From Chloroflexota bacterium (lineage in GTDB: Bacteria; Chloroflexota; Dehalococcoidia; Dehalococcoidales; UBA3254): a stretch of DNA of 11,259 bases. Positions 1-5,887 of this stretch are shown piece by piece. Where the stretch lies: contig JAGDMY010000020.1 in assembly GCA_017860765.1 (NCBI GenBank), forward strand, positions 1 through 11,259. The letters run 5' to 3'. Within the stretch, counting starts at the first letter, position 1, and every line of letters starts with the position of its first letter. Position numbers and translations under genes: made by a program. The notes under the pieces were generated by a model. That model was not told where the DNA came from, did not search any database, and worked only from the letters and a program-made list of their open reading frames with translations.

Positions 1-2
1 TG

Positions 3-302
3 GCGCAGAGTGTTATCTGGGGCAGCGGCTTGACGATATTCCTGATGGTTATAGTTGGCATTGCCTCCGCGTTGGACTTTGAAGATTTGTTCTTAAGGTT
101 CCACTACCTGGTGTTTACCAATCCTTATTGGTCAGCTGAAGGTTATATGCTGCTTCTGTTCCCCGAGGGGTTCTGGCTGGATGCCGCTATGCTGGTAGTT
201 GCCTTTATGGCCGGGTTAGCGATTGTTTTTGGTGTCGCCTCTTTTATATACCTCAGGGCAACCCGGCCGAAGGGGGGCCAAACACTACCGCCAATCGGTT
301 GA
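3..302 (+). CDS. DUF1461 (TIGR01906-type) integral membrane protein, C-terminal part
   Basis: The frame is open to the left edge, so the gene starts outside the window; the visible part is about 99 codons ending in TGA at 300-302. It shows a hydrophobic helix at the left edge (GLTIFLMVIVGI region), then a soluble segment with the pattern FHYLVFTNPYW...FPEGFWLDA, then a second membrane helix (AAMLVVAFMAGLAIVFG) and a short basic tail. A Phe-His then Phe-x-Asn-x-x-Trp pattern followed by FPExF between two helices is what I know from the DUF1461/TIGR01906 family, a multi-pass membrane protein of unknown function found mainly in Firmicutes and Chloroflexota. The stop codon lies inside the -35 element of the next promoter, so it is probably the last gene of its transcript. 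Family assignment is fairly sure; function is unknown. Confidence 0.7.
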   Translation, partial: AQSVIWGSGLTIFLMVIVGIASALDFEDLFLRFHYLVFTNPYWSAEGYMLLLFPEGFWLDAAMLVVAFMAGLAIVFGVASFIYLRATRPKGGQTLPPIG

Positions 303-327
303 CAACTCCTCATTTAGTACCTATTAT
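299..327 (+). promoter_or_regulatory. Sigma-70 promoter for the CorA-like genes
   Basis: A perfect -35 TTGACA at 299-304 is followed by a 17-bp spacer and TATTAT at 322-327, a near-consensus housekeeping promoter. The -35 overlaps the TGA of the upstream DUF1461 gene. Transcription would start near 334, about 35 bases before the ATG at 369. A small inverted repeat (TGCGA-AAA-TCGCA, 333-345) lies right at the predicted start and could be an operator or a 5' hairpin. Confidence 0.7.
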
Positions 328-368
328 AGATATGCGAAAATCGCAAATATATTTGAGGCCATTTATAA

Positions 369-686
369 ATGAAGGAGCTTAAGAATCCTCAGGAAACACC
401 CCAAATAGCGCTGCATGCCGCGCCATCGGCCGCCACCTCGGATCTTTTCCAAAAACGCTGGTTTTGCGTTGGCCTGTATCCTTCGGGAAAGGTTTTTAAA
501 CAGGACGCTGAGTCGTTGATACCTTTTCTGGAGGTAATGAACCGCTCTTTGATAACCTGGGTGGACTATATCACCGATGACCCCTTCAAGGACATTCCTC
601 TGGTAGCCGCGCAATTGGGATTCAGCGAGACCTTTATTTCCTCTTTATCCACCAGTACTCCACTTAACTATCAGATTCGATCTTGA
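369..686 (+). CDS. CorA-like transporter, N-terminal fragment (broken gene)
   Basis: This 105-residue piece resembles the start of the cytoplasmic funnel domain of CorA-type Mg2+/Co2+ channels: strand KRWFCVGLYPSGKV, then SLITWVDYITDDPFKDIPLVAAQLGFSETFI cut here to the core pattern TWVD...LG(F)...I, which matches the TWINI...FGIHPLVLEDIL region of Thermotoga CorA. After that point the family normally continues with about 60-70 residues of beta strands (the VEFFENYVFIVLKM stretch). Here the frame ends after a few residues at TGA 684-686. The ATG at 369 has only a weak GAGG (355-358) ten bases upstream. The next frame overlaps by four bases (TTGA) and supplies the rest of the protein. It is best read as one corA gene that lost roughly 200 bp and its frame, or as an assembly error. 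The split is seen; the deletion size is an estimate from memory of the family. Confidence 0.6.
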   Translation: MKELKNPQETPQIALHAAPSAATSDLFQKRWFCVGLYPSGKVFKQDAESLIPFLEVMNRSLITWVDYITDDPFKDIPLVAAQLGFSETFISSLSTSTPLNYQIRS

Positions 687-1333
687 AAAAAATACCACTG
701 GATGGCCTGCGGGAGGACGATTTAACCATCTTGATGTCGCGCATTATAGACGCCAATAATGACAGCAATGCCCGCCATCTAAGGGTGATCGAGGAACTGG
801 GTGATAACCTCAACGAAGATCTCATGAATGCCAGGACCGATAGGTCCAGGCTAGGTCCGAAGATTTATGAAATGAAACATGCCCTGATCACCTATATGAA
901 TGCCCTCTGGGAAAGCATAGACGTACTGCACGCCCTGCGGTATGGGGATGCCGAACTCATCTCCAATGATGAGAAACTGCTGAACATAATCAGTGTAATG
1001 ATTGATGAAGTTAAAGGCCAGATTGGGCTGGCTGAACATATGTCAGAAGTGCTGGCTTCCGGTCTGGAGGTCATGCAAAGCATATACAATAATCAGCTCC
1101 AGTTATTGAACAACAGGCTGGCTATGGTGATGACCTATCTGACTATTGTGGGCACAGCCGTTCTGGTTCCCAACACCATTGCCACTGTCATGGGCAATTC
1201 GCTATTCGAAATGGGCCCAGCAGACCTTTGGTGGTATATCTTGCTACTGGTAGGAGCTACTCTCGTGGCCACTTTCCTGGTCTGGTGGTGGATAAGAAGG
1301 ATGGGTTGGCTACCACGGAAACCGGACCAGTAA
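683..1333 (+). CDS. CorA family divalent-cation transporter, C-terminal fragment with membrane domain
   Basis: This 216-residue frame carries the long helices and membrane part of a CorA-type channel. The helical stretch REDDLTILMSRIIDANNDSN...IEELGDNLNEDLM (residues 10-48) fits the stalk helix region. A first membrane helix lies at about 148-168 and a second at 183-204, followed by the basic end RRMGWLPRK typical of CorA. The selectivity signature at the end of the first helix reads TVMGNS (GN at 171-172) rather than the classic GMN, as in a CorA-like subgroup I associate with archaea and Dehalococcoidia. The start would be TTG at 683 without a good ribosome site, and the first codons (LKKIPLDG) look like the interior of a longer protein. 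Without the funnel's beta domain, Mg2+-sensing function is doubtful; a TTGA overlap could still allow coupled translation with the first fragment. Broken gene is the better reading. Confidence 0.7.
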   Translation: MKKIPLDGLREDDLTILMSRIIDANNDSNARHLRVIEELGDNLNEDLMNARTDRSRLGPKIYEMKHALITYMNALWESIDVLHALRYGDAELISNDEKLLNIISVMIDEVKGQIGLAEHMSEVLASGLEVMQSIYNNQLQLLNNRLAMVMTYLTIVGTAVLVPNTIATVMGNSLFEMGPADLWWYILLLVGATLVATFLVWWWIRRMGWLPRKPDQ

Positions 1334-1392
1334 AATAAAAGTCCAATAATCAAGCATCAAACACCCAAAATATCTAACCAGCTCCAAATGCC

Positions 1393-1409
1393 AGGTCCAG
1401 AATGGACCT
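1393..1409. terminator. Possible hairpin between convergent genes
   Basis: A perfect 6-bp inverted repeat, AGGTCC (1393-1398) and GGACCT (1404-1409) with a 5-base loop, sits in the 84-bp gap between the converging CorA-like and DUF763 genes. Its place suggests a role in ending one or both transcripts, but no clear U-tract follows on either strand, so it does not meet the rule for an intrinsic terminator. Confidence 0.3.
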
Positions 1410-1417
1410 TCCGGCTG

Positions 1418-2512
1418 CTAAAACGCGAGCCTTTTTAGACGCTGAAAAGTCTCTCTTTTTTCGTCCTGTCCCAGATGTGCCCTGTTAATTGCCCTGGCCA
1501 ATAAATCTATGGTGTTATCATAGGTCTTCCGGTCCACCGGATAAGGAATGCCATCCTTGCCTCCGTGAGCAAAGGTATAACGGGCAGGGTCGCGGTAGCT
1601 TGGGGCTATGCCGTAGACCAGCTCGCAGACCAGACTTAGTGCGCGTATGGTTTTCGGCCCTACTCCCTGCAGACCCAGCAACTGCTCAAAATTCTCCGGC
1701 TGTTTCTCATAAGTGCTCAGGAGTATTTTGGCGATACTATCCGGATGCAGGTCGTTGATCTCAATCTGGTGACGGCGGGGCAGCTCAAGGGTCTTTATTT
1801 TTTTAAGCTCCGCCATCAGGGCCTCCGGTTTCTGTTCTGTGGCGATCTCGGTGATTGTGGTCCGGGCAGGATGGCTTTCACTGGCAACCAGGTTTAGGGC
1901 CAACCCTGAGGCTTCTGATAATATCGCGGCGTGAGGTTCGTTGACGAAGTCGGTCACCCTTTCACTTAACCAATGATAGCGGCGGGCGTAGTGATTGATG
2001 TCATTCATCCCCTGCTGGACCACTGCCCAGGAGCCTTTATCGGTAAATATAAAGCAATGATGGTAAAGCTGGTAACCGTCCTGGATGGCCGAAGTATCTA
2101 CTTTGGCAGCCATACGGCTGGCATAAACAAGAGGGTCGGGTTTCAAGCCTATCTTATCGCACCAGCGGTTAATTTCTCCAGGAGTTTCACGAGAAGTCCT
2201 GCCCTTGCCGCCGGCTACAAAGAGCCCCAGGTCCTTTTCTATTCCCCGGAGGCCTTCTTTTAAAGCTCCACAGAGAGTGGTAGTGACTCCGCTGCTGTGC
2301 CAGTCGAAACCCAGGACGCAGCCGAACGCCTGGAACCAGTAAGGGTGGGAAAGACGATTCAACATTTCCTGAGGGCCGAATTCATCCACAATTACGAAGG
2401 TGATTTCCCGGGCCAGCTTAACCATGCGCTGAAAAAGCCATGGCGGTGCTTTACCTTGATGCAAAGGCAAGTAGGCGATACCTGTCCGTCCGGGATTGTT
2501 GTAGGTTGACAA
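1418..2512 (-). CDS. DUF763 domain-containing protein
   Basis: The 364-residue protein matches the DUF763 family along its whole length: RTGIAYLPLHQGKAP at residues 9-23, WLFQRM at 25-30, LSHPYWFQAFG at 54-64, FDWHSSGVTTT at 69-79 and GALKE, then AGGKGRTSRETP at 100-111. A helix-hairpin-helix-like segment (LLGLQGVGPKTIRALSL, about 278-294) suggests nucleic acid contact, and a conserved FAHGGKDGIPYPVD lies at 314-327. The family is common in archaea and a few bacteria; its function is not known, though the HhH motif and invariant Asp/His residues suggest a DNA-related role (inference). The start is TTG at 2512: GAGGAAG lies on the minus strand six to seven bases upstream and the next residues lead straight into the conserved block. 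It follows the FmdB-type gene by 13 bases, so the two form an operon. Confidence 0.85.
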   Translation of the reverse strand: MSTYNNPGRTGIAYLPLHQGKAPPWLFQRMVKLAREITFVIVDEFGPQEMLNRLSHPYWFQAFGCVLGFDWHSSGVTTTLCGALKEGLRGIEKDLGLFVAGGKGRTSRETPGEINRWCDKIGLKPDPLVYASRMAAKVDTSAIQDGYQLYHHCFIFTDKGSWAVVQQGMNDINHYARRYHWLSERVTDFVNEPHAAILSEASGLALNLVASESHPARTTITEIATEQKPEALMAELKKIKTLELPRRHQIEINDLHPDSIAKILLSTYEKQPENFEQLLGLQGVGPKTIRALSLVCELVYGIAPSYRDPARYTFAHGGKDGIPYPVDRKTYDNTIDLLARAINRAHLGQDEKRETFQRLKRLAF

Positions 2513-2525
2513 AACGCTTCCTCAG

Positions 2526-2756
2526 CTAATGGCCGCAGCTGCTGCAGCTCCCTGAGCTGCACGAAGAGCAGGAACTGCCGCCTATCTGTTGCGTCACACC
2601 CGATTCACCGGTAGTCTGGGTATAGCAAGCTGAAAGAATTCTCTGGGATTTTTTATGGCAGCGTGGGCAATCTGCTCCCTCAGCAGACTTGCTGAACGGT
2701 CGCAGTAATTCAAATTTGTTCTTACAACCAGGGCAAATATACTCGTATACAGGCAT
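2526..2756 (-). CDS. FmdB family zinc ribbon protein
   Basis: A 76-residue protein beginning MPVYEYICPGCKNKFE with a second pair CPRCHKK, giving two CxxC knuckles (near residues 9-12 and 31-34) that should bind one zinc ion. This is the FmdB putative regulatory protein family (Pfam zf-ribbon/FmdB), named after a gene at a formylmethanofuran dehydrogenase locus; actual function is not established for most members. The tail is a low-complexity run of Ser, Cys and Gly ending CSSCGH, common in this family. I prefer the ATG at 2756 over GTG at 2762 because MPVYEY is the standard family start and a GAGAGG site on the minus strand lies a few bases upstream. It leads the two-gene operon with the DUF763 gene. 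Confidence 0.88.
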   Translation of the reverse strand: MPVYEYICPGCKNKFELLRPFSKSAEGADCPRCHKKSQRILSACYTQTTGESGVTQQIGGSSCSSCSSGSCSSCGH

Positions 2757-2774
2757 AACCACCTCTCCATGTTC

Positions 2775-2804
2775 AGTTTAATGGTTTTTCCCTGTTTTCG
2801 TCAA
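2775..2804 (-). promoter_or_regulatory. Probable promoter for the fmdB-DUF763 operon
   Basis: On the minus strand TTGACG (2804-2799) is followed after 18 bases by TAAACT (2780-2775), or after 17 by TTAAAC (2781-2776). The -35 has five of six consensus bases and the -10 four of six. It places the transcript start close to the ATG at 2756, leaving a very short leader that includes the GAGAGG site. Confidence 0.45.
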
Positions 2805-2816
2805 TGTTATTGAATT

Positions 2817-2848
2817 CGCTTAAATTGGCACTGCATCTGGTTTAAGCG
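2817..2848. promoter_or_regulatory. Inverted repeat in the divergent regulatory region
   Basis: CGCTTAAA (2817-2824) and TTTAAGCG (2841-2848) form a perfect 8-bp inverted repeat separated by 16 bases. It lies just upstream of the minus-strand -35 element and about 60 bp upstream of the plus-strand -35, so it could be a regulator site serving either promoter. No U-tract follows on either strand, so a terminator is unlikely. Confidence 0.4.
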
Positions 2849-2870
2849 CCTGGAAGGCGTGGCCCCTCAA

Positions 2871-2905
2871 TTGGCAAGGGTAAATTTGCCAAGGGTAAAT
2901 GTGCC
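2871..2905 (+). repeat. 15-bp tandem repeat with overlapping palindrome upstream of the dehydratase promoter
   Basis: AAGGGTAAATTTGCC (2876-2890) is followed directly by AAGGGTAAATGTGCC (2891-2905), two copies differing at one base. The first copy is also part of an inverted repeat TTGGCAA (2871-2877) and TTGCCAA (2886-2892) with an 8-base spacer. The array ends two bases before the -35 element at 2908, the normal place for an activator binding site. No regulator is encoded in the window. Confidence 0.5.
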
Positions 2906-2907
2906 TA

Positions 2908-2936
2908 TTGACAAAGGACATATCAGGTGTTATCCT
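2908..2936 (+). promoter_or_regulatory. Sigma-70 promoter for the HgdB-like/ACP/FabG/Fak operon
   Basis: TTGACA (2908-2913), a perfect -35, is followed by a 17-bp spacer and TATCCT (2931-2936). Transcription would begin near 2943, just before the palindrome at 2945-2971, and give a leader of about 100 bases before the first start codon. Confidence 0.6.
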
Positions 2937-2944
2937 TTTCCATC

Positions 2945-2971
2945 ATAATACCTAGAGACTCTAGGTATTAT
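2945..2971. promoter_or_regulatory. Perfect 27-bp palindrome, likely operator
   Basis: The arms ATAATACCTAGAG (2945-2957) and CTCTAGGTATTAT (2959-2971) are perfectly complementary around a single A at 2958. With a one-base centre it fits a homodimeric DNA-binding repressor better than an RNA hairpin, and it starts about two bases after the predicted transcription start, where a bound protein would block the promoter at 2908-2936. No U-tract follows. The cognate regulator family cannot be told from the site alone. Confidence 0.65.
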
Positions 2972-3046
2972 TGTCGCCCAAAATTAAAATTATCCCAGGT
3001 ATAACTAATATGCAATTGAGCACCTTGGCCCGGACTGGAGATGATG

Positions 3047-4228
3047 ATGAAGGTGATTGACCCGGAGACAATTTCGAGCATTTTAACCCGATTCAGGGAG
3101 GTGAACTCTGCTTTTCCTGAGACAGCTCAAATAAGAGATTTTAAAAACCGGGGTGGAAAAGTCTTCGGCTGGCTTTGCACCTACGTTCCTGAGGAATTAA
3201 TCTATGCTGCCGGTGGTTTGCCCATCAGGATAACCGGTTACCAGAATGAGACCGAAATGGACGATGCTAATGCCCATCTTTATATTGTTAGTTGTTCCTT
3301 CTCCCGCAGTTGCCTTCAGATGGGCCTGAGAGGCGAATATGGTTACCTAGATGGGGTTATTGGCGGTTCCACCTGTGATGGAGCCCGTCGTTTATTTGAC
3401 CACTGGTTTCATTATTTAAGGGCACCTTTTATGCAGATTTTGTCGGTGCCGCGCAAGTTTAATGACTCAACCATGGAGCTCTATTATCAGGAAGTGCTCG
3501 GCCTGAAGGAGAACCTGGAAAATTTTCTGGGCAAGAATATTACGGATGAAGCCCTTCTGGAGTCCATCAGGGTCTTTAATAGATCGAGAGACCTCTTAAG
3601 AAATCTTTATGAATTCAGGAAGCGTCCAGAGCCACCTATCACCGGTGCGGAGACCTTCGAAGTCCTGAATGCCAGCTTTCGGATGCCCAAGGAGACCTTT
3701 AATATCTGGATGGAGGAATTGCTGGAAAAGCTGGAAAAATCGCCTGTAAAGAACCGGGGTAAAGCCCGCATAATGGTGATTGGCAGTGTCCTGAATAATC
3801 CGGCTTTTATCAAATCGATTGAAGACCAGGGAGGGCTGGTAGTTACGGACGAGCTTTGTTCCAGTGTCCGCTACTGGTATGATCCAGTGGTGCGTATGGG
3901 GGATGAACCCCCGCTAAAATCCATTGCCCGCCGCTACCTGACCAATTTTCCCTGTGCCCGTATGTTCCCTTCCACAGAGCGATTTACCCGGATAAGGGAG
4001 CTTTTACGCGATTATGAGGTGGATGGCATTGTCAGCGAAAATATTCGCTATTGCGTTCCTTATGCTCATGACCTGCCACTTCTCAAAGACAAAATCAAGG
4101 ATTTAGGTATACCGGTCCTGGCCCTGGATATTGAATACGGGACTTCCGGTTCGGGACAGATTCAGACCAGGGTACAGGCATTTCTGGAAATGATTGAAAC
4201 GAAACACCACCAGGCCATTTCAGGATAA
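3047..4228 (+). CDS. 2-hydroxyacyl-CoA dehydratase / benzoyl-CoA reductase family (HgdB/BcrC-like) subunit 1
   Basis: A 393-residue protein of the HgdB/HadBC/BcrBC family, enzymes whose subunits each hold an Fe-S cluster and do low-potential one-electron chemistry on acyl-CoA substrates. The early block GWLCTYVPEELIYAAGGLPIR is typical (cited here as GWLCTYVPEEL at 41-51 plus AAGGLP at 54-59). Then come CSFSRSC (Cys83, Cys89), STCDGARR (Cys110), an Ile/Val-rich fold start RIMVIGSVLNNP (241-252), and RYCVPYAHD (Cys336). By family analogy Cys83 or Cys89, Cys110 and Cys336 are the likely cluster ligands. Three ATGs occur in a row at 3041, 3044 and 3047; GGAG at 3037-3040 sits six bases before the third, so 3047 is chosen. 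The second subunit gene follows by seven bases. Substrate is unknown: 2-hydroxyacyl-CoA dehydration, ring reduction or a double-cubane-type reductase are all possible. Confidence 0.8.
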   Translation: MKVIDPETISSILTRFREVNSAFPETAQIRDFKNRGGKVFGWLCTYVPEELIYAAGGLPIRITGYQNETEMDDANAHLYIVSCSFSRSCLQMGLRGEYGYLDGVIGGSTCDGARRLFDHWFHYLRAPFMQILSVPRKFNDSTMELYYQEVLGLKENLENFLGKNITDEALLESIRVFNRSRDLLRNLYEFRKRPEPPITGAETFEVLNASFRMPKETFNIWMEELLEKLEKSPVKNRGKARIMVIGSVLNNPAFIKSIEDQGGLVVTDELCSSVRYWYDPVVRMGDEPPLKSIARRYLTNFPCARMFPSTERFTRIRELLRDYEVDGIVSENIRYCVPYAHDLPLLKDKIKDLGIPVLALDIEYGTSGSGQIQTRVQAFLEMIETKHHQAISG

Positions 4229-4235
4229 GATTGCG

Positions 4236-5501
4236 ATGAAGATTACAGAAGCCAAGCCCGAAGTGAATAAAATTGATCAGCTTATCAGGTGTATGAAATT
4301 TTTAACCCGTTATTATCGCAATCAGAGCCATACCCATTATTATGAGATGATATCCAACTACTATAGTCGCCTGCGCGATGCCCGCCAAAATCATGATTTT
4401 GTGGTAGCCCACACCATATTTTTCCCCGTAGAAATATTTAACGCCATGGACCTTTTGCCCATGCATCTGGAATTTACCGGTTATATGATGAGTATGTTCG
4501 GGATTAGCTGCAATGATGTTCTGGCCAAAGCCGCGGAGATGGGGCTGGCCCCTGAAATCTGCTCCGGCCACCGTCTGGTTAGTGGCGCGGCCGCTTTGGG
4601 CACGCTTCCGGCAGCTGATGCGGTGGTCTGCTCCAACCTGGTCTGTGACAACGGGTTAAAAACCGGTGAGTTTGTGATGGAGCACAATCGCTGCCCGGGG
4701 TTTGTTTTTGATTATCCCTTCCACCAGAATGAGGCCGGTAAAAAATTCATCTTGCGCGAGCTAAAAGCCGTGATAGATTTCCTGGAGCAAGTTTCCGGGC
4801 ACAGAATGGACTGGGATAAGCTCTCACACAATTTGGCTGAGACTGAAAAACAATTGGACCTCATACGGCAAATCAACAACCTCTGCAAAAAATCGCCTTC
4901 GCCCTTCCAACCGCAGGACTTCCTCAAATTTCTCTGCGTAGATTACATGGCCGCCGGCACTCCCGAAATTACTGCTTATTTAGCGGCCATGAGAGATAAT
5001 CTGACCGCGATGGCTGAGGCAGGTAAAGGTTTCGCCAATCCTCCGGAACGCTTCCGGTTGATGGGCCTGATGATACCGCCCTGGTATCTCCAGGGTGATA
5101 TTGATAGTATACTTGCCACACATAACGCGGCCATAGTATGTTACCCCAATCTTTGTGATTGGGGAGATGATGTTCGTCTGGAACCAGAAAAGCCGCTGGA
5201 AAGCCTGGCCAGGAAACTGGCCATCAGCCCTCCTTTGCGGACCTTTGGTCCACTGGACGAAAGGGCGCTTAACCCTGTGATAAGGGCGGTCAAGGAATAC
5301 CGGATAAACGGGGTAGTTAATTTTACCCATCTCGGTTGTCGCCAGGTGGGCCCTATTACCAAAATCTACAAAGATGCCCTGGATAAACTGGATGTTCCCA
5401 TTTTGAATATTGATTGTGATCTGGTAGATACTACCGTGACCTCTGTAGACGAGGTACGCCAGAAATTGGAGCAATTTTTTGAGCTGTTGGAGGACCGCTA
5501 A
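4236..5501 (+). CDS. 2-hydroxyacyl-CoA dehydratase / benzoyl-CoA reductase family (HgdB/BcrB-like) subunit 2
   Basis: A 421-residue protein, distantly similar to its upstream neighbour and of the same family, fitting the usual two-subunit (alpha-beta) arrangement. Landmarks are HTIFFPVEIFNAMDLLPMHLEF (key part FPVEIFNAMDLLP, 63-75), PEICSGHR (Cys109), VCSNLVCDNG (Cys132, Cys137), PPWYLQGD (281-288), VCYPNLCDW (Cys302, Cys307) and NFTHLGCRQVGP (Cys368). Cys109, Cys137 (or 132) and Cys368 occupy the positions where the family has its cluster ligands; this is analogy, not proof. The protein is Cys-rich (12 Cys). I chose ATG 4236 (AGGA ten bases upstream, seven bases after the previous stop) over a TTG at 4194 that would overlap the first gene. 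No ASKHA-type activator ATPase, which canonical members need for electron injection, is encoded in the window. Confidence 0.8.
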   Translation: MKITEAKPEVNKIDQLIRCMKFLTRYYRNQSHTHYYEMISNYYSRLRDARQNHDFVVAHTIFFPVEIFNAMDLLPMHLEFTGYMMSMFGISCNDVLAKAAEMGLAPEICSGHRLVSGAAALGTLPAADAVVCSNLVCDNGLKTGEFVMEHNRCPGFVFDYPFHQNEAGKKFILRELKAVIDFLEQVSGHRMDWDKLSHNLAETEKQLDLIRQINNLCKKSPSPFQPQDFLKFLCVDYMAAGTPEITAYLAAMRDNLTAMAEAGKGFANPPERFRLMGLMIPPWYLQGDIDSILATHNAAIVCYPNLCDWGDDVRLEPEKPLESLARKLAISPPLRTFGPLDERALNPVIRAVKEYRINGVVNFTHLGCRQVGPITKIYKDALDKLDVPILNIDCDLVDTTVTSVDEVRQKLEQFFELLEDR

Positions 5502-5513
5502 TTTTACTATAGG

Positions 5514-5581
5514 CCTGGAACCCGGGAGCGGACAGGTTCATGGTCTGTAGAAAGCCGGGTCAGCAACCCGGTCCAACCAGG
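5514..5581 (+). promoter_or_regulatory. Structured leader or intercistronic region before the ACP gene
   Basis: The 101-bp gap between the second dehydratase-like gene and the ACP gene contains a strong GC-rich hairpin, CCGGGT (5555-5560) and ACCCGG (5566-5571) with a 5-base loop, enclosed by CCTGG (5514-5518) and CCAGG (5577-5581). No U-tract follows, so it is not an intrinsic terminator. It could set relative expression of the ACP half by mRNA processing or stability. I see no convincing promoter here: TACTAT at 5505-5510 has no well-spaced -35. Confidence 0.35.
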
Positions 5582-5602
5582 TGAATCGATGGAGGAAATG
5601 AC

Positions 5603-5887
5603 ATGGCCATAGGGAATCCTTCAGCCGTAGAGAAGACGCTGCATAACATAATTGCCAGGACGCTGCATAATGAAGATTTCATTTTAGAGCGTGACTCAAC
5701 CTTCAAACAACTTGGGGCAGACTCCATGGCAGTAGTGCAAATTTTGGTGGCGTTGGAAGAAGCCTTGGATATCGAGCTCGAGGACGAGAAGCTAAAGTCT
5801 ATTGCCAATATGGGCAATTTCATAGATTATATTCAACTCAGGGTGAATGAAAAGAATAAGAAGATGGGTAAAAAACGAGGCCGTTAA
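5603..5887 (+). CDS. Acyl carrier protein
   Basis: A 94-residue acidic-core, helical protein with the phosphopantetheine attachment motif FKQLGADSMAVVQ; the modified serine would be Ser41. The usual DSL is DSM here, a tolerated variant. The following helix EEALDIELEDEKLKSIANMGNFIDYI matches helices II-IV of ACP (key part LEDEKLKSIANMG). At 94 residues it is longer than a typical ACP (about 77-80) because of a strongly basic tail, NEKNKKMGKKRGR, unusual for an otherwise acidic protein. GGAGG at 5591-5595 lies seven bases before the ATG. Its TAA overlaps the ATG of the FabG-like gene (TAATG), so translation of the two is coupled. It probably carries acyl chains for the reductase next door; it may be a second, pathway-specific ACP rather than the housekeeping AcpP. 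Confidence 0.88.
   Translation: MAIGNPSAVEKTLHNIIARTLHNEDFILERDSTFKQLGADSMAVVQILVALEEALDIELEDEKLKSIANMGNFIDYIQLRVNEKNKKMGKKRGR

Noticed and set aside
2871..2890. Sigma-54 promoter suggested by TTGGCA...TTTGCC
   Set aside because: Spacing between the GG and GC elements is 13 bases instead of the required 10, and a good sigma-70 promoter lies just downstream.
4194..4235. Upstream TTG start for the second dehydratase-like subunit
   Set aside because: It would overlap the first subunit gene by 35 bases, has no ribosome site, and adds residues not like the family; ATG 4236 has AGGA upstream and a normal seven-base gap.
4980..5474. Long minus-strand open frame (164 codons) opposite the second dehydratase-like gene
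   Set aside because: It lies wholly inside a well-supported gene, has no family features or ribosome site, and looks like a shadow frame.
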